Assembly: GCA_021108415.1 (NCBI GenBank)
Contig: JAIOQX010000002.1
Span: 124,001-188,000, forward strand
Source of the DNA: Acholeplasmataceae bacterium
GTDB lineage: Bacteria; Bacillota_I; Bacilli_A; Acholeplasmatales; Acholeplasmataceae
Direction: 5' to 3'
Length of the DNA: 64,000 nt
In this document: piece by piece, positions 1 through 11,314 of the stretch
Numbering within the stretch: position 1 is the stretch's first letter
How the letters are laid out: the number at the start of each line of letters is the position of its first letter
Translations under genes and position numbers: made by a program
Notes under the pieces: generated by a model
Seen by the model: the letters and a program-made list of their open reading frames with translations, nothing else
Databases searched by the model: none
What the model was told of the DNA's origin: nothing

Positions 1-720
1 GTTTTATATCCTCTACCTTCTAAAAAAGGTAAAGGGGTTTTAATCACACCCCAAGTACACGGAAATATTCTTTTAGGACCAAATAGTGTGTTTGTAGATG
101 ATAAAGGATCTATTTCAACTTCTAAAGAAGGCTTATCATATATTAGAGAACATGTTACATCACTTGCAAAAAACATTCCATTTGGTTTGATTATTAGATC
201 ATTCTCTGGTGTAAGAGCTACATCTACTTATAAAGATTTTTACATCAAGGAATCAACTACTCATCCAAACTTCTTTCATGTAGCTGGTATCGATTCACCC
301 GGAATAACTGCAGCTCCAGCAATAGCTAAATATTTAGTAGATGAAATCATTAACATATCATTACCAATTAAATCTACTTATGATCCTTTATTAAAGAAAA
401 AAATAGTATTTAATGAATTATCAAAACAGGAAAAACAAGAAAAACAAAAAGAACAGCCTTTATATGGAAGAATCATTTGTAAATGTGAGCATATAACAGA
501 ACAAGAAATCATTGACGCAATTCATGGCCCACTTGGAAGTGATACGATCAAAGGCATTAAGAAAAGAGCAAGAGCAGGTAGTGGTATATGTCAAGGTGGT
601 TACTGTGAGTCCTTGATTGTAAAAATTATTGCAAGAGAAACCCAAAAACCAATAGATAAGGTCAATTACGATCAAGAAAATACTCCGATTTTGTACAAAG
701 AAACGAAGGTGACATCATGA
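1..720 (+). CDS. FAD-dependent dehydrogenase (glycerol-3-phosphate dehydrogenase GlpA-like), C-terminal part with BFD-like [2Fe-2S] domain; 5' truncated
   Basis: Frame 1 is open from base 1 (VLYPLPSKKGKGVLITPQVHGNILLGP...) into the listed ORF at 88. C-terminus has CKCEHIT...GSGICQGGYC cysteine pattern. Ends TGA at 718-720. Confidence 0.8.
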   Translation, partial: VLYPLPSKKGKGVLITPQVHGNILLGPNSVFVDDKGSISTSKEGLSYIREHVTSLAKNIPFGLIIRSFSGVRATSTYKDFYIKESTTHPNFFHVAGIDSPGITAAPAIAKYLVDEIINISLPIKSTYDPLLKKKIVFNELSKQEKQEKQKEQPLYGRIICKCEHITEQEIIDAIHGPLGSDTIKGIKKRARAGSGICQGGYCESLIVKIIARETQKPIDKVNYDQENTPILYKETKVTS

Positions 721-1978
721 AAAATATTTATGACATAACTATTATTGGTGGTGGTGCAGCAGGATTATCAGCAGCACTTGAAGCATATGATCCAAGTTTA
801 AAAACACTTATTATTGAGCGCGAACAAATATTTGGAGGTATTCTAAATCAATGTATACATAATGGTTTTGGTCTTCATGTCTTTAAAGAAGAATTAACTG
901 GACCAGAATATGCTCAAAAGCTCATCGATCAAGTTATCGATAAAAAGATAGATTATATATTAGATACAACCGTTGTTGATATTAAAAAAGACAAAGATTT
1001 TATCATTACAGTAACAAATGTAGTTCATGGTGAATATGAGATAAAATCGAAAGCTGTAATCTTGACCAGTGGCTGTTATGAGAGATCAAGAGGGCAAATT
1101 TCCATACCTGGAGATAGACCAAAAGGTGTCATGACAGCTGGTTCTGCTCAAAGATATTTAAATATGGATGGATACTTAGTTGGAAAAGATGTATTTATTT
1201 TAGGCAGTGGAGATATCGGCTTAATTATGGCTAGACGGATGACTTTAGAAGGTGCCAATGTTTTAGGTGTTGCAGAACTTATGCCCTTTTCTAATGGTTT
1301 AACAAGAAATGTAGTCCAATGTTTAAATGATTTTGATATACCTTTATATCTATCCCATACGGTTATTGATGTGATTGGCAAAGAATCTTTAGAAGAAATT
1401 GTAATTCAAGAAGTTGATAAAGACTTTAACTTTATTGATGGTACACAAAAACATTTTAAAGTTGATACGCTACTGCTTTCAGTAGGGCTCATTCCAGATG
1501 TTAAACTTTTTGACTCACTATCAATTGACATTGATTTTCTTACAAAAAGTGCATATGTCAATCAAGCATTAGAAACATCAGTAAACGGACTCTTTGTTTG
1601 TGGGAATGCACTTCATGTTCATGATTTAGTAGATGATGTCACAATTGAAAGTCAGAAAGCAGGTCGCTCGGCTAAAAATTACATATTGAACGCTAATCAT
1701 AAGGACTCATTAAAAAAACGAATAAATTATGATTCACTTATTCGCTATATAGTTCCACAAAGTATTGATTTTAATCAATTAGATCAAGATGTAGATTTGG
1801 CTTTTAGAACTACTAAAAAAATAGCTAAAGCAGTTTATGTAGTCGAACAAAACAATAAAATCATTAAAGAAGTTAAAGCAAAATTTATTGTTCCTGCTGA
1901 GATGCAAAAAATAAAACTAAAAATATCAGATTTTATATCTAAAGATGAAATATTTATAACCGTTAAGGAGGTAGACTA

Positions 1979-1979
<1 letters not shown>
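717..1979 (+). CDS. NAD(P)/FAD-dependent oxidoreductase, GlpB-like partner
   Basis: N-terminal Rossmann motif IIGGGAAGLSAA; overlaps the preceding gene by 4 nt; TSGCYERSRGQISIPGDRPKGVMTAG. Confidence 0.8.
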
Positions 1980-3833
<1,854 letters not shown>

Positions 3834-3836
3834 ACA

Positions 3837-3874
3837 AAAACTGGTATATCAGATGTTGATATACCAGTTTTTTT
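3837..3874 (+). terminator. Rho-independent terminator after glpK
   Basis: AAACTGGTATATCA-gatgt-TGATATACCAGTTTTTTT hairpin. Confidence 0.85.
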
Positions 3875-3896
3875 AACTTTTATTTTAAATGAATAA

Positions 3897-4439
3897 CTAC
3901 TTATAATATGTTATTAAATCCTGTGCTGGAGTTCTACGTTTAGCAACATTTTGTTTATCTGCATATCCAACCATGACTAAAGCAGAGACTATTTCTTGAG
4001 GTTGAAGTTTAATAACACTTTTGAATAAATCCGTTTTTATAAAAGGAGGTGTTTTCACATGTGTAGATAAACCATTTTCGTTTGCAAGCAACATAAAATT
4101 TTGCATCATCATCGCATTTGCCTGTAAATCTTCGATCTCATCATCATAATCTAGAGTTAGCGGCATGACAAATGCTATAATCATTGGTGCTTTCATTATT
4201 TTGTCTAGCTTTTTTCCTATCTCATCAGCTAAATCTTTTGGTAATTGTTCTAAATATCTATTCTTTAATAATTCTTTTTGCTCACCCTCAATCATAATGA
4301 ATCTCCATGGTTCTCTCATTTTATGATTAGGTGCAAAAACGCTAATATCTAATAGTTCTTTGATCAACGCATGATCTACGCTTTGTTCTGTATAAGTTTT
4401 TTGACTTACTCTTGATTTTATAAAATTTTCTAATGTCAT
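3897..4439 (-). CDS. Nitroreductase family protein
   Basis: FIKSRVSQKTY...FAPNHKMREPWRFIMI...; ends MVGYAD. Confidence 0.85.
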   Translation of the reverse strand: MTLENFIKSRVSQKTYTEQSVDHALIKELLDISVFAPNHKMREPWRFIMIEGEQKELLKNRYLEQLPKDLADEIGKKLDKIMKAPMIIAFVMPLTLDYDDEIEDLQANAMMMQNFMLLANENGLSTHVKTPPFIKTDLFKSVIKLQPQEIVSALVMVGYADKQNVAKRRTPAQDLITYYK

Positions 4440-4494
4440 GATATCATCTCCTTAACATCATGATACAACTAAATATATAAAATCTCAAACAATA

Positions 4495-4530
4495 AGCAAA
4501 AAGATGAAATATAATTTCATCTTTTTCTAT
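4495..4530 (-). terminator. Rho-independent terminator for the minus-strand gene ending at 4533
   Basis: AAAAAGATGAAATataATTTCATCTTTTTC inverted repeat. Confidence 0.65.
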
Positions 4531-4532
4531 AT

Positions 4533-4940
4533 TTATATAATTTGCTTTTGGTATTTGGTGTTTGGTCTTGTTTTTTCGTAATAATAGTTTCTTGCTCTAT
4601 TCATTGCATGTGCAAAAAATAAATAACAAACAAAAATAATAGATACTGCAATAACTTTGGTATTAAAGAATATTAAAATTAAAGTAATTGAAGTTCCAAT
4701 AGTCAGTAATATTTCTAAAAATACTGCTGTGTTTCTACTGAGAAAGACAGTTCTTTTAATCTGATTAGATTCCATGATGAAAATCATGCTTATAAAAAGT
4801 AAGCATCCAATAAAAGCTCCAATTCCCAATAGTTTTAAATATTCAACTCTAAGTAAATGATTTTCAAGTATCACTTGAATCCAATTTTGTATATCAACAC
4901 CTATATTAGATATCCATGATTGTATATAGTTCATAAGCAC
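4533..4940 (-). CDS. Hypothetical multi-pass membrane protein (135 aa)
   Basis: Intact ORF with several hydrophobic segments; no family recognised. Confidence 0.65.
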   Translation of the reverse strand: MLMNYIQSWISNIGVDIQNWIQVILENHLLRVEYLKLLGIGAFIGCLLFISMIFIMESNQIKRTVFLSRNTAVFLEILLTIGTSITLILIFFNTKVIAVSIIFVCYLFFAHAMNRARNYYYEKTRPNTKYQKQII

Positions 4941-4951
4941 CTCTCATATCT

Positions 4952-5395
4952 TTAAAATAAGTTCAAAGCTGTTTGGATCGCATAAGTAAACATAAAAGCA
5001 TATAAAAGACCAGAAATAAAACTTAGAGAATACTCTATGTAAAGCACTCTTGTAATATTATCATCTAAATATTTTTTATATGTCGTATTTCTAAATACTA
5101 ATAAAGCAAGTATACATATAATACCAACAACAAGAAATAGAGTTCCATCAATAAATGAATTTGGATCTAAAAAGCTAACTTCTGTAACAGCAAATGAATT
5201 TAAGATAATACTAACCCACCATGCAACTGCTAAAATAATAGTTATCTTTGATAGACAAGATGTAACATTTTTATAAAGCTCTTCATGTTCAACATATTGA
5301 TTTTTGATCAAACTCATCCGACATTTGGCAGCACTAAAAACGATATAGAAAGTTAGTAAAATCGTAATTGCTAGTATGATAACTTCAAATACCAT
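4952..5395 (-). CDS. Hypothetical multi-pass membrane protein (147 aa)
   Basis: Intact ORF, about four hydrophobic segments, AAGGAGC RBS upstream of the ATG; no family recognised. Confidence 0.65.
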   Translation of the reverse strand: MVFEVIILAITILLTFYIVFSAAKCRMSLIKNQYVEHEELYKNVTSCLSKITIILAVAWWVSIILNSFAVTEVSFLDPNSFIDGTLFLVVGIICILALLVFRNTTYKKYLDDNITRVLYIEYSLSFISGLLYAFMFTYAIQTALNLF

Positions 5396-5501
5396 TATTT
5401 TTGCTCCTTGTCTTCTTTTTGCATTTCATTGTTTGTAAATATAGCACAATGAAGCCTATTTTTAGTTAGAAATATGATATAATACTAATTGAGGGTTAAA
5501 A

Positions 5502-5735
5502 TTAAAGACTCTTTACTTCGATTGTTTCAGGTAAACCAGAGTTTTTAAATCCTTGTACATTTCCAAAACCTTTTTTAGATCCTTTGATTTCTACAATCTC
5601 ATACCATTCAGGTTGTCCAGAATTTTCAAAATCTAAAGAAATATCTCTTTGTGAACTACTATTTACAGAAAGACCAAATGCTAAACCCATAACCAAAACA
5701 ACAATAACCAATGCAACTTTTACTAATTTTTTCAT
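5502..5735 (-). CDS. Small secreted or membrane-anchored peptide (77 aa) with internal imperfect repeat
   Basis: Signal-like N-terminus MKKLVKVALVIVVLVMGLAFGLS; GGAGG RBS; repeats FENSGQPEWYEIVEIKG and FKNSGLPETIEVKSL. Confidence 0.7.
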   Translation of the reverse strand: MKKLVKVALVIVVLVMGLAFGLSVNSSSQRDISLDFENSGQPEWYEIVEIKGSKKGFGNVQGFKNSGLPETIEVKSL

Positions 5736-5826
5736 AGTGAAACCTCCGTTTTCTTTTATTCTATGATAAAAATACTACTTTGAACAGGGCGTATATGGCC
5801 GATTGGCGAAAAAAGGTGACTTTTTT

Positions 5827-6759
5827 ATGAAATCTAACACACTTTCCATTTATATTGAGCGTTTACGTATCGCTCGTCACATTCCACAAGAGACTTTTGT
5901 ACACGGTGTTGTTTCAATTAGACAATATCGCAGATACTTAAAAGGGGAATCTGACGTTCCTTTTACTGTAATTTCACAGCTTACTACAAAACTTGGTATG
6001 AAAACAGATACTATTTTACGCGAATTTGAAGTTGCAAAAGTTGAAGAAACTAGCAAAATGAATGCTCTTTATAATTTAGCAGTTAATTATGACCATCAAA
6101 AATTCGATGAAATGGCAAAAACGATATCAATCGACCATATCATTGAATCATCTAATATCTTACTTTACAAACATTCAATTATGTTGAATAAATATTATAG
6201 TAGAGCAATTACTGCTGTACAAATCAGAGATATGAGTAAAGAATTGATTAATTACCCCGCTGTATTAGAACAAGGCGTTTTAAATACAATTGAACTTTTA
6301 GTGCTAACATTTTTAATAGATGTTCTACCTTTAACAGATCGAACAAAGATTATTGAGAAAATCACTGACTACCTAAATGATTCAAAAATTATTGTAAGTG
6401 GTGGTAATGAAAAAGTGCTAACCCTTATTCTTGCAAGACTTGCTAAACATTCGGGTATATTAGAATCCTATGATCAAGTTATTAAATTTTGTGATCTTGC
6501 AATAAGTAGAAACATAACCCTACTATCGTTTTATATTATGGATTACTTGTATTATTATAAATCGCTTGCATATTATAAATTAGGTGATCAAGAAAACTTT
6601 GAAATATCATTAACTAAGTGTTTTAATGTATTAGAATTTGAGAGCAATGAAAGTAAAACTAAAAAATTTATAGATTTAATCAATGATGACTATCATATTG
6701 ATTTTAAAAATTACGTTCTAGATTTATATAATAAGAAAAGAATTGAAGGAAAAAAATAA
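5827..6759 (+). CDS. Rgg/RRNPP-like HTH (XRE) transcriptional regulator with helical C-terminal domain
   Basis: N-terminal HTH IERLRIARHIPQETFVHGVVSIRQYRRYLKGESDVPFTVISQL, then about 240 aa of likely TPR-like helices. ATG at 5827 preceded by AAGGTGA. Confidence 0.7.
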   Translation: MKSNTLSIYIERLRIARHIPQETFVHGVVSIRQYRRYLKGESDVPFTVISQLTTKLGMKTDTILREFEVAKVEETSKMNALYNLAVNYDHQKFDEMAKTISIDHIIESSNILLYKHSIMLNKYYSRAITAVQIRDMSKELINYPAVLEQGVLNTIELLVLTFLIDVLPLTDRTKIIEKITDYLNDSKIIVSGGNEKVLTLILARLAKHSGILESYDQVIKFCDLAISRNITLLSFYIMDYLYYYKSLAYYKLGDQENFEISLTKCFNVLEFESNESKTKKFIDLINDDYHIDFKNYVLDLYNKKRIEGKK

Positions 6760-7934
6760 TGGATTTTTGTAAAATCTTTTTACAACCTAAAGAAGATATA
6801 AGAATTAGACAAGGACATCCTTGGGTATATGGCAATGAAATCGATCATATCGAAGGTATTATCAAAAGTGGAGAAATAGCGTATGTATACGCTCATAATA
6901 GTGAGTTTATTGGAAAAGGATATTTAAATACTTCTTCTAAAATATTTGTTCGCATATTATCTCGAAATATAGATGAAGTCATAGATGAAGCTTTCTTTAA
7001 AAAAGTTATTGAAACGTCAAATCAATCACGTCTTAATTTAGGTTTCAATAATAGTTATCGTGTTTTATTTGGTGAATCTGATGGCATTCCTGGTTTTATA
7101 GTAGATAAATATGATCAATATTTATCTATTCAAGTCCTATCTTTAGGCATTGATCTAAGAAAGGAAATGTTCATCAAAATATTAGTGGAAATTTTTAATC
7201 CAAAAGGTATTTACGAACGCAGTGATGTTTCTGTTAGAAAAAAAGAAGGATTGCAACTTTTTAAAGGTGTTATCTATGGAGATGTACCAGAAAAGGTTGT
7301 TATTAAGGAAAATGAACTTTCCATGGAAATTGATATTATCAATGGACAAAAAACCGGATCATTTCTTGATCAACAAGAAAATCATAATGCGATAAAACCT
7401 TATGTCGCTGGTAAAACTGTTTTAGATTGTTTCTCGCATATAGGAGGATTTGGACTTCATGCTGCTTATCATAATGCCTTAGAAGTTACTTGTCTTGATA
7501 TATCAGATATTGCTGTTTCGCAAATATTAAAAAATGCTAAACTTAATCATTTGGATCAAGTTAAAGCGTATAAAGCAAATGTTTTTGATGAGCTTAGAGT
7601 CTATCATGAGCAAAATAAGTCATTTGATGTTGTCATTCTTGATCCACCTGCTTTTGCTAAAAAGCGTGATGATATCAAGAAAGCTTATAAAGGTTACAAA
7701 GATATCAATCTACAAGCCTTAAAAATCATAAAGCCTGAAGGATATCTAGTTTCATGTTCATGTTCACACTTCATGGATCAAACTTTATTTTTGGATATGC
7801 TTGCTGATGCTTCACATGATGCAAAAAGAATCACTCAAATGATAGATTTTAGAATTCAAAGTAAAGATCATCCTGCACTTTTGGGATCAGATGAATCTTT
7901 ATATTTAAAATGTGTCACATTAAAAGTTAAATAA
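6759..7934 (+). CDS. PUA-domain class I SAM-dependent 23S rRNA methyltransferase (RlmI/RlmL-type)
   Basis: RIRQGHPWVYGNEI, NGQKTGSFLDQQENH, VLDCFSHIGGFGLHAA, VVILDPPAFAKK, VSCSCSHFM. Confidence 0.88.
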   Translation: MDFCKIFLQPKEDIRIRQGHPWVYGNEIDHIEGIIKSGEIAYVYAHNSEFIGKGYLNTSSKIFVRILSRNIDEVIDEAFFKKVIETSNQSRLNLGFNNSYRVLFGESDGIPGFIVDKYDQYLSIQVLSLGIDLRKEMFIKILVEIFNPKGIYERSDVSVRKKEGLQLFKGVIYGDVPEKVVIKENELSMEIDIINGQKTGSFLDQQENHNAIKPYVAGKTVLDCFSHIGGFGLHAAYHNALEVTCLDISDIAVSQILKNAKLNHLDQVKAYKANVFDELRVYHEQNKSFDVVILDPPAFAKKRDDIKKAYKGYKDINLQALKIIKPEGYLVSCSCSHFMDQTLFLDMLADASHDAKRITQMIDFRIQSKDHPALLGSDESLYLKCVTLKVK

Positions 7935-7935
7935 T

Positions 7936-7972
7936 AAAAAGAAGAAAATCAATCGATTTTCTTCTTTTTTCA
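7936..7972. terminator. Bidirectional terminator between convergent genes
   Basis: AAAAAGAAGAAAATCaatcGATTTTCTTCTTTTTT. Confidence 0.8.
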
Positions 7973-8497
7973 TAGTCTTTTTCCATATTCTAATCTAACT
8001 TCTTTTCGTTGCACGTCATTATTTGAATAAGCTAGTGTATTTAAACCAACAAAATGAAATCCTTGTTTCTCATAAAACTGTATAGCTGGATCGTTACACG
8101 ATTGTACTTCTAAAATAAGTGCTCTTGCATCTAATGATTTAGCGATATGTTCTATATGCTCCATCAAAAGTGTTCCAAATCCTTCTTTTCTGTGTCTTTT
8201 GGAAACATAAAGATTCCAAATGCGATATACATTATGCCAGGACTCAATTGATCCTTCAACAACTGCGATAAGTTTTCTTCGCTCAAATATACCAAAAGCT
8301 CTAGAGTCTTCTATGTGATCTTCAAATAGATTTATCGTAAAAGTTTTATCTATTTTTCTAAATACTCTTTTTCGCTTTATTGTTAAATTTATTTTTTTTG
8401 ACTTTTTAATTTTTATATGATGATATGCTCTTGTATAATAGGAAACATGAATTTCATAGCCCTTATACGTTTCTCTTTGTAGTTCAACAATTTTCAT
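7970..8497 (-). CDS. GNAT family N-acetyltransferase
   Basis: LYVSKRHRKEGFGTLLMEHIEHIAKS...NDPAIQFYEKQGFHFVG. Confidence 0.85.
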   Translation of the reverse strand: MKIVELQRETYKGYEIHVSYYTRAYHHIKIKKSKKINLTIKRKRVFRKIDKTFTINLFEDHIEDSRAFGIFERRKLIAVVEGSIESWHNVYRIWNLYVSKRHRKEGFGTLLMEHIEHIAKSLDARALILEVQSCNDPAIQFYEKQGFHFVGLNTLAYSNNDVQRKEVRLEYGKRL

Positions 8498-9093
8498 GTA
8501 TTCTCTACCATTCTAACAAGTTGTTTAATATAAAACTTTCTAAATTCAGGATCTTTAAACGTTTCAAGTGGTGAATGATCTTTATTATTAATTTCAGAGA
8601 TTTGAATAAATAAAGGTATACTAAATGATGAGAAAATAATCATATATCTAGCGGCTAATTCTTTAGGATTTTCTGTCTTAATTGAAGATGCTAAGTTTTT
8701 ATAAACCATTCTTGTAAATGCATTTTCTGTAAAAAATGTTTTTACAAGCGCATTTGAAGTTTCCGATTGCAATTCATTTGTCAAAAATAAATAATTTAGA
8801 ACACCAATGTTTTCAATTGCAAAATTGTATACATATGTGACTATTTTTTCTAAAAAGGGCTCAATGTCCATATCATTTTCATTAATGAGTTTTATAACAT
8901 CTGATTTTAACTCTTCAACTACTTCATCCATAACAGTTAACAATAGATTTTCTTTACTGCCAAAATGATAGTTAACAGCTGCAATGTTAATGTAGCATGC
9001 TTCTGCAATATCTTTTATAGTAATGTGTATTTTTTTTTGCATTAATTCTCTAGTATGATCAATAATTTTTCTTTTAATATCTTGATTTTTCAT
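8494..9093 (-). CDS. TetR/AcrR family transcriptional regulator
   Basis: IKDIAEACYINIAAVNYHFGSKENLLLTVMDE N-terminal HTH; overlaps the GNAT gene by 4 nt; divergent from the MMPL transporter. Confidence 0.88.
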   Translation of the reverse strand: MKNQDIKRKIIDHTRELMQKKIHITIKDIAEACYINIAAVNYHFGSKENLLLTVMDEVVEELKSDVIKLINENDMDIEPFLEKIVTYVYNFAIENIGVLNYLFLTNELQSETSNALVKTFFTENAFTRMVYKNLASSIKTENPKELAARYMIIFSSFSIPLFIQISEINNKDHSPLETFKDPEFRKFYIKQLVRMVENT

Positions 9094-9116
9094 AAGGTAT
9101 TCCTTTCATTTAAATT

Positions 9117-9141
9117 ATATTTCAAATATTGTTTTAAATAT
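9117..9141. promoter_or_regulatory. Candidate TetR operator copy 1
   Basis: ATATTTCAAATATTGTTTTAAATAT, imperfect palindrome; near-copy at 9188-9212. Confidence 0.55.
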
Positions 9142-9187
9142 AGTTTCATATCTTATTTATACCATAAAAAATGTATAATTAAAATAG

Positions 9188-9212
9188 ATATTTCAAATAT
9201 TCATTTAAAATT
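9188..9212. promoter_or_regulatory. Candidate TetR operator copy 2
   Basis: ATATTTCAAATATTCATTTAAAATT, just downstream of TATAAT at 9174-9179 and upstream of GGAGG of the transporter gene. Confidence 0.55.
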
Positions 9213-9234
9213 GCTATTTGGAGGTATAAATTAT

Positions 9235-11268
9235 ATGAAAAAACGAGTATATATCTTAATCATTGTTGGCCTTATTACACTCATGAGTGCTTTGCTCATA
9301 CCCAAAGTTGAAACAAATTATGATTTAACAACTTATCTACCTGAAGACTCTATAACGATTGTTGGTCTTGAGACCTTAGAAGATGAGTTTGGTATTCATA
9401 GTTTTATTGAAATGCAAGTTAACTCTATAAGCGTTAATCAAGTCATCTTGCTTAAATCTGAAATTGCTGCCATAGATCATGTAGAAACAGTTTTATGGTT
9501 GGATGATTATGTTGACTTAACTTTAGTTCCTATTGAATTTATAGATGATGCAACACTTTCAAGTTTTTATGTTAATCAAAGTGCACTTCTACAAATATCT
9601 ATTGGTCTAGATAACTATGATCTTCTTGTTGAAGATGTAATCAACGAAATAAGAATTGCAGCATCAGATTACGAATTTGCAATGAGAGGTGAAACACTTA
9701 ACAATATAGAAAATAGAGTTATTGCAAATAATGAAGTCTTAAAAATAATGTTGTTGATTATACCAATTGTTATTATTATCTTGTTAATTGCATCTAAATC
9801 ATGGATTGAACCTGTTATATTATTAATTAGTTTAGGTATTGCAGTTGTACTTAATTTAGGTTCTAATATATTGCTGCCAAACGTTTCCTTTATTACGAAG
9901 ACAATGGCTCTTGCTTTACAACTTGCACTCTCTCTTGACTATGGTTTGTTTTTAGTCCATAGGTATTATGAAGAAAAAGAGACCACTGATGATGTCTTGA
10001 TAGCGATTAAAAATGCTTTTAAACGCTCTTTTCCAGCAATTACCGCCTCAGCCTTAACAACAATCGCAGGATTCTTATCAATCCTTTTTATGCAATATGC
10101 TATTGGCTTTGATATAGGTATTGTTCTATCTAAAGGTATCTTTTTAAGCTACGTCACAACACTGCTTGTTACACCTATTTTGATTTACTTTATGCATAAG
10201 CTTATTGATAAAACGATGCATAAAGCAATCATTAGATCTTCTAAAAAATATATCCCATTTATTTCTAAACTTAAATATCCATTGTTTATATTGTTCATTA
10301 TATTTACGATTGGATCATTAGTTTTATCAAATAAGACAGATTATATTTATGGAAACAATTCAGTATTTGACCCTGATCGACAAATCACATTAGATGCTGA
10401 TATGATAGCTGAAACATTTGGATCTTATCAACAAATTGTCATTTTAGTTCCTAATTCAGATGTTGCAAAAGAAGTCGCACTTGCTCAAGCATTATCAGAT
10501 AATGTAAATGTTACAAAAGTGTCATCCATAGTTACTGTTGTTGATCCAATTACACCAAGAGAATTGATTCCAATTGAAATAAAGACTCAATTTATTGGCG
10601 AAAATTATACTCGATTTATAGTTTATACTTCAGTCATTGAAGAAAACGAACTTTTATATGAATTCCAAGATGAACTTGTAAATATGATAGATCTTCAATA
10701 TGATGATTATTATATTGTTGGTGTTCATCAAGCAACTGCAGAAATAAAAGATTTAGTCATAACTGATAAAGCTTGGATTACTTTTGCGTCTATGATTGCT
10801 ATATTTATCATTTTATTCATTACATTTAAATCATTTGTAATTCCACTTGTATTAGTTTTAGTTATACAATCAGCGATATGGATGAATTTATCTATACTGT
10901 TTCTTCAAGGTATTTCTACAATATACTTAGGATACTTAGTTGTTATGACCATTCAGTTAGGTGCTACCATTGATTATGCAGTTCTATTAACCAATAGATA
11001 TGTCAATTATAGGAAAGAATTTAGTCCAATTGATTCTATGGATAAATCATATCAAAAGAGTTTTATAACCATCATGATCTCAGCTATCGTCTTAGCTGCT
11101 GCTGGATTTATTGAAGGTGGATTTTCTAATCTTTCATCTATTCAAGAAATTGGCTTTTTATTAGGAAAAGGAACAACGATTTCATTTATATATGTATTGT
11201 TATTCCTGCCAGCTTTACTAATTATATTGGATAAGTTTTTATATTTTAAATCCAAGAAAAACAAATAA
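9235..11268 (+). CDS. MMPL/RND-family transporter
   Basis: Two homologous halves with SSD-like TM bundles (ALALQLALSLDYGLFLVHRYYEE / TIQLGATIDYAVLLTNRYVNYR). ATG 9235 after GGAGGTATAAATTAT; the track start at 9055 is too long. Confidence 0.88.
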   Translation: MKKRVYILIIVGLITLMSALLIPKVETNYDLTTYLPEDSITIVGLETLEDEFGIHSFIEMQVNSISVNQVILLKSEIAAIDHVETVLWLDDYVDLTLVPIEFIDDATLSSFYVNQSALLQISIGLDNYDLLVEDVINEIRIAASDYEFAMRGETLNNIENRVIANNEVLKIMLLIIPIVIIILLIASKSWIEPVILLISLGIAVVLNLGSNILLPNVSFITKTMALALQLALSLDYGLFLVHRYYEEKETTDDVLIAIKNAFKRSFPAITASALTTIAGFLSILFMQYAIGFDIGIVLSKGIFLSYVTTLLVTPILIYFMHKLIDKTMHKAIIRSSKKYIPFISKLKYPLFILFIIFTIGSLVLSNKTDYIYGNNSVFDPDRQITLDADMIAETFGSYQQIVILVPNSDVAKEVALAQALSDNVNVTKVSSIVTVVDPITPRELIPIEIKTQFIGENYTRFIVYTSVIEENELLYEFQDELVNMIDLQYDDYYIVGVHQATAEIKDLVITDKAWITFASMIAIFIILFITFKSFVIPLVLVLVIQSAIWMNLSILFLQGISTIYLGYLVVMTIQLGATIDYAVLLTNRYVNYRKEFSPIDSMDKSYQKSFITIMISAIVLAAAGFIEGGFSNLSSIQEIGFLLGKGTTISFIYVLLFLPALLIILDKFLYFKSKKNK

Positions 11269-11286
11269 CGATTATTTCATAAAAGA

Positions 11287-11312
11287 AAAGCGCTCTGATT
11301 GAGCGCTTTTTA
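11287..11312. terminator. Bidirectional terminator
   Basis: AAAAGCGCTCtgattGAGCGCTTTTT. Confidence 0.85.
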
Positions 11313-11314
11313 AA

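Noticed and set aside
460-675. Minus-strand ORF opposite the glpA-like gene
   Set aside because: Antisense shadow of a clear coding frame; no family motifs, no RBS.
1148-1381. Minus-strand ORF inside the GlpB-like gene
   Set aside because: Shadow ORF on a confidently coding opposite strand.
5475-5483. Extended -10 (TGATATAAT) pointing into the 3' end of the secreted peptide gene, possible antisense RNA
   Set aside because: No credible -35 at 16-18 bp and AT-rich context; not supportable without transcription data.
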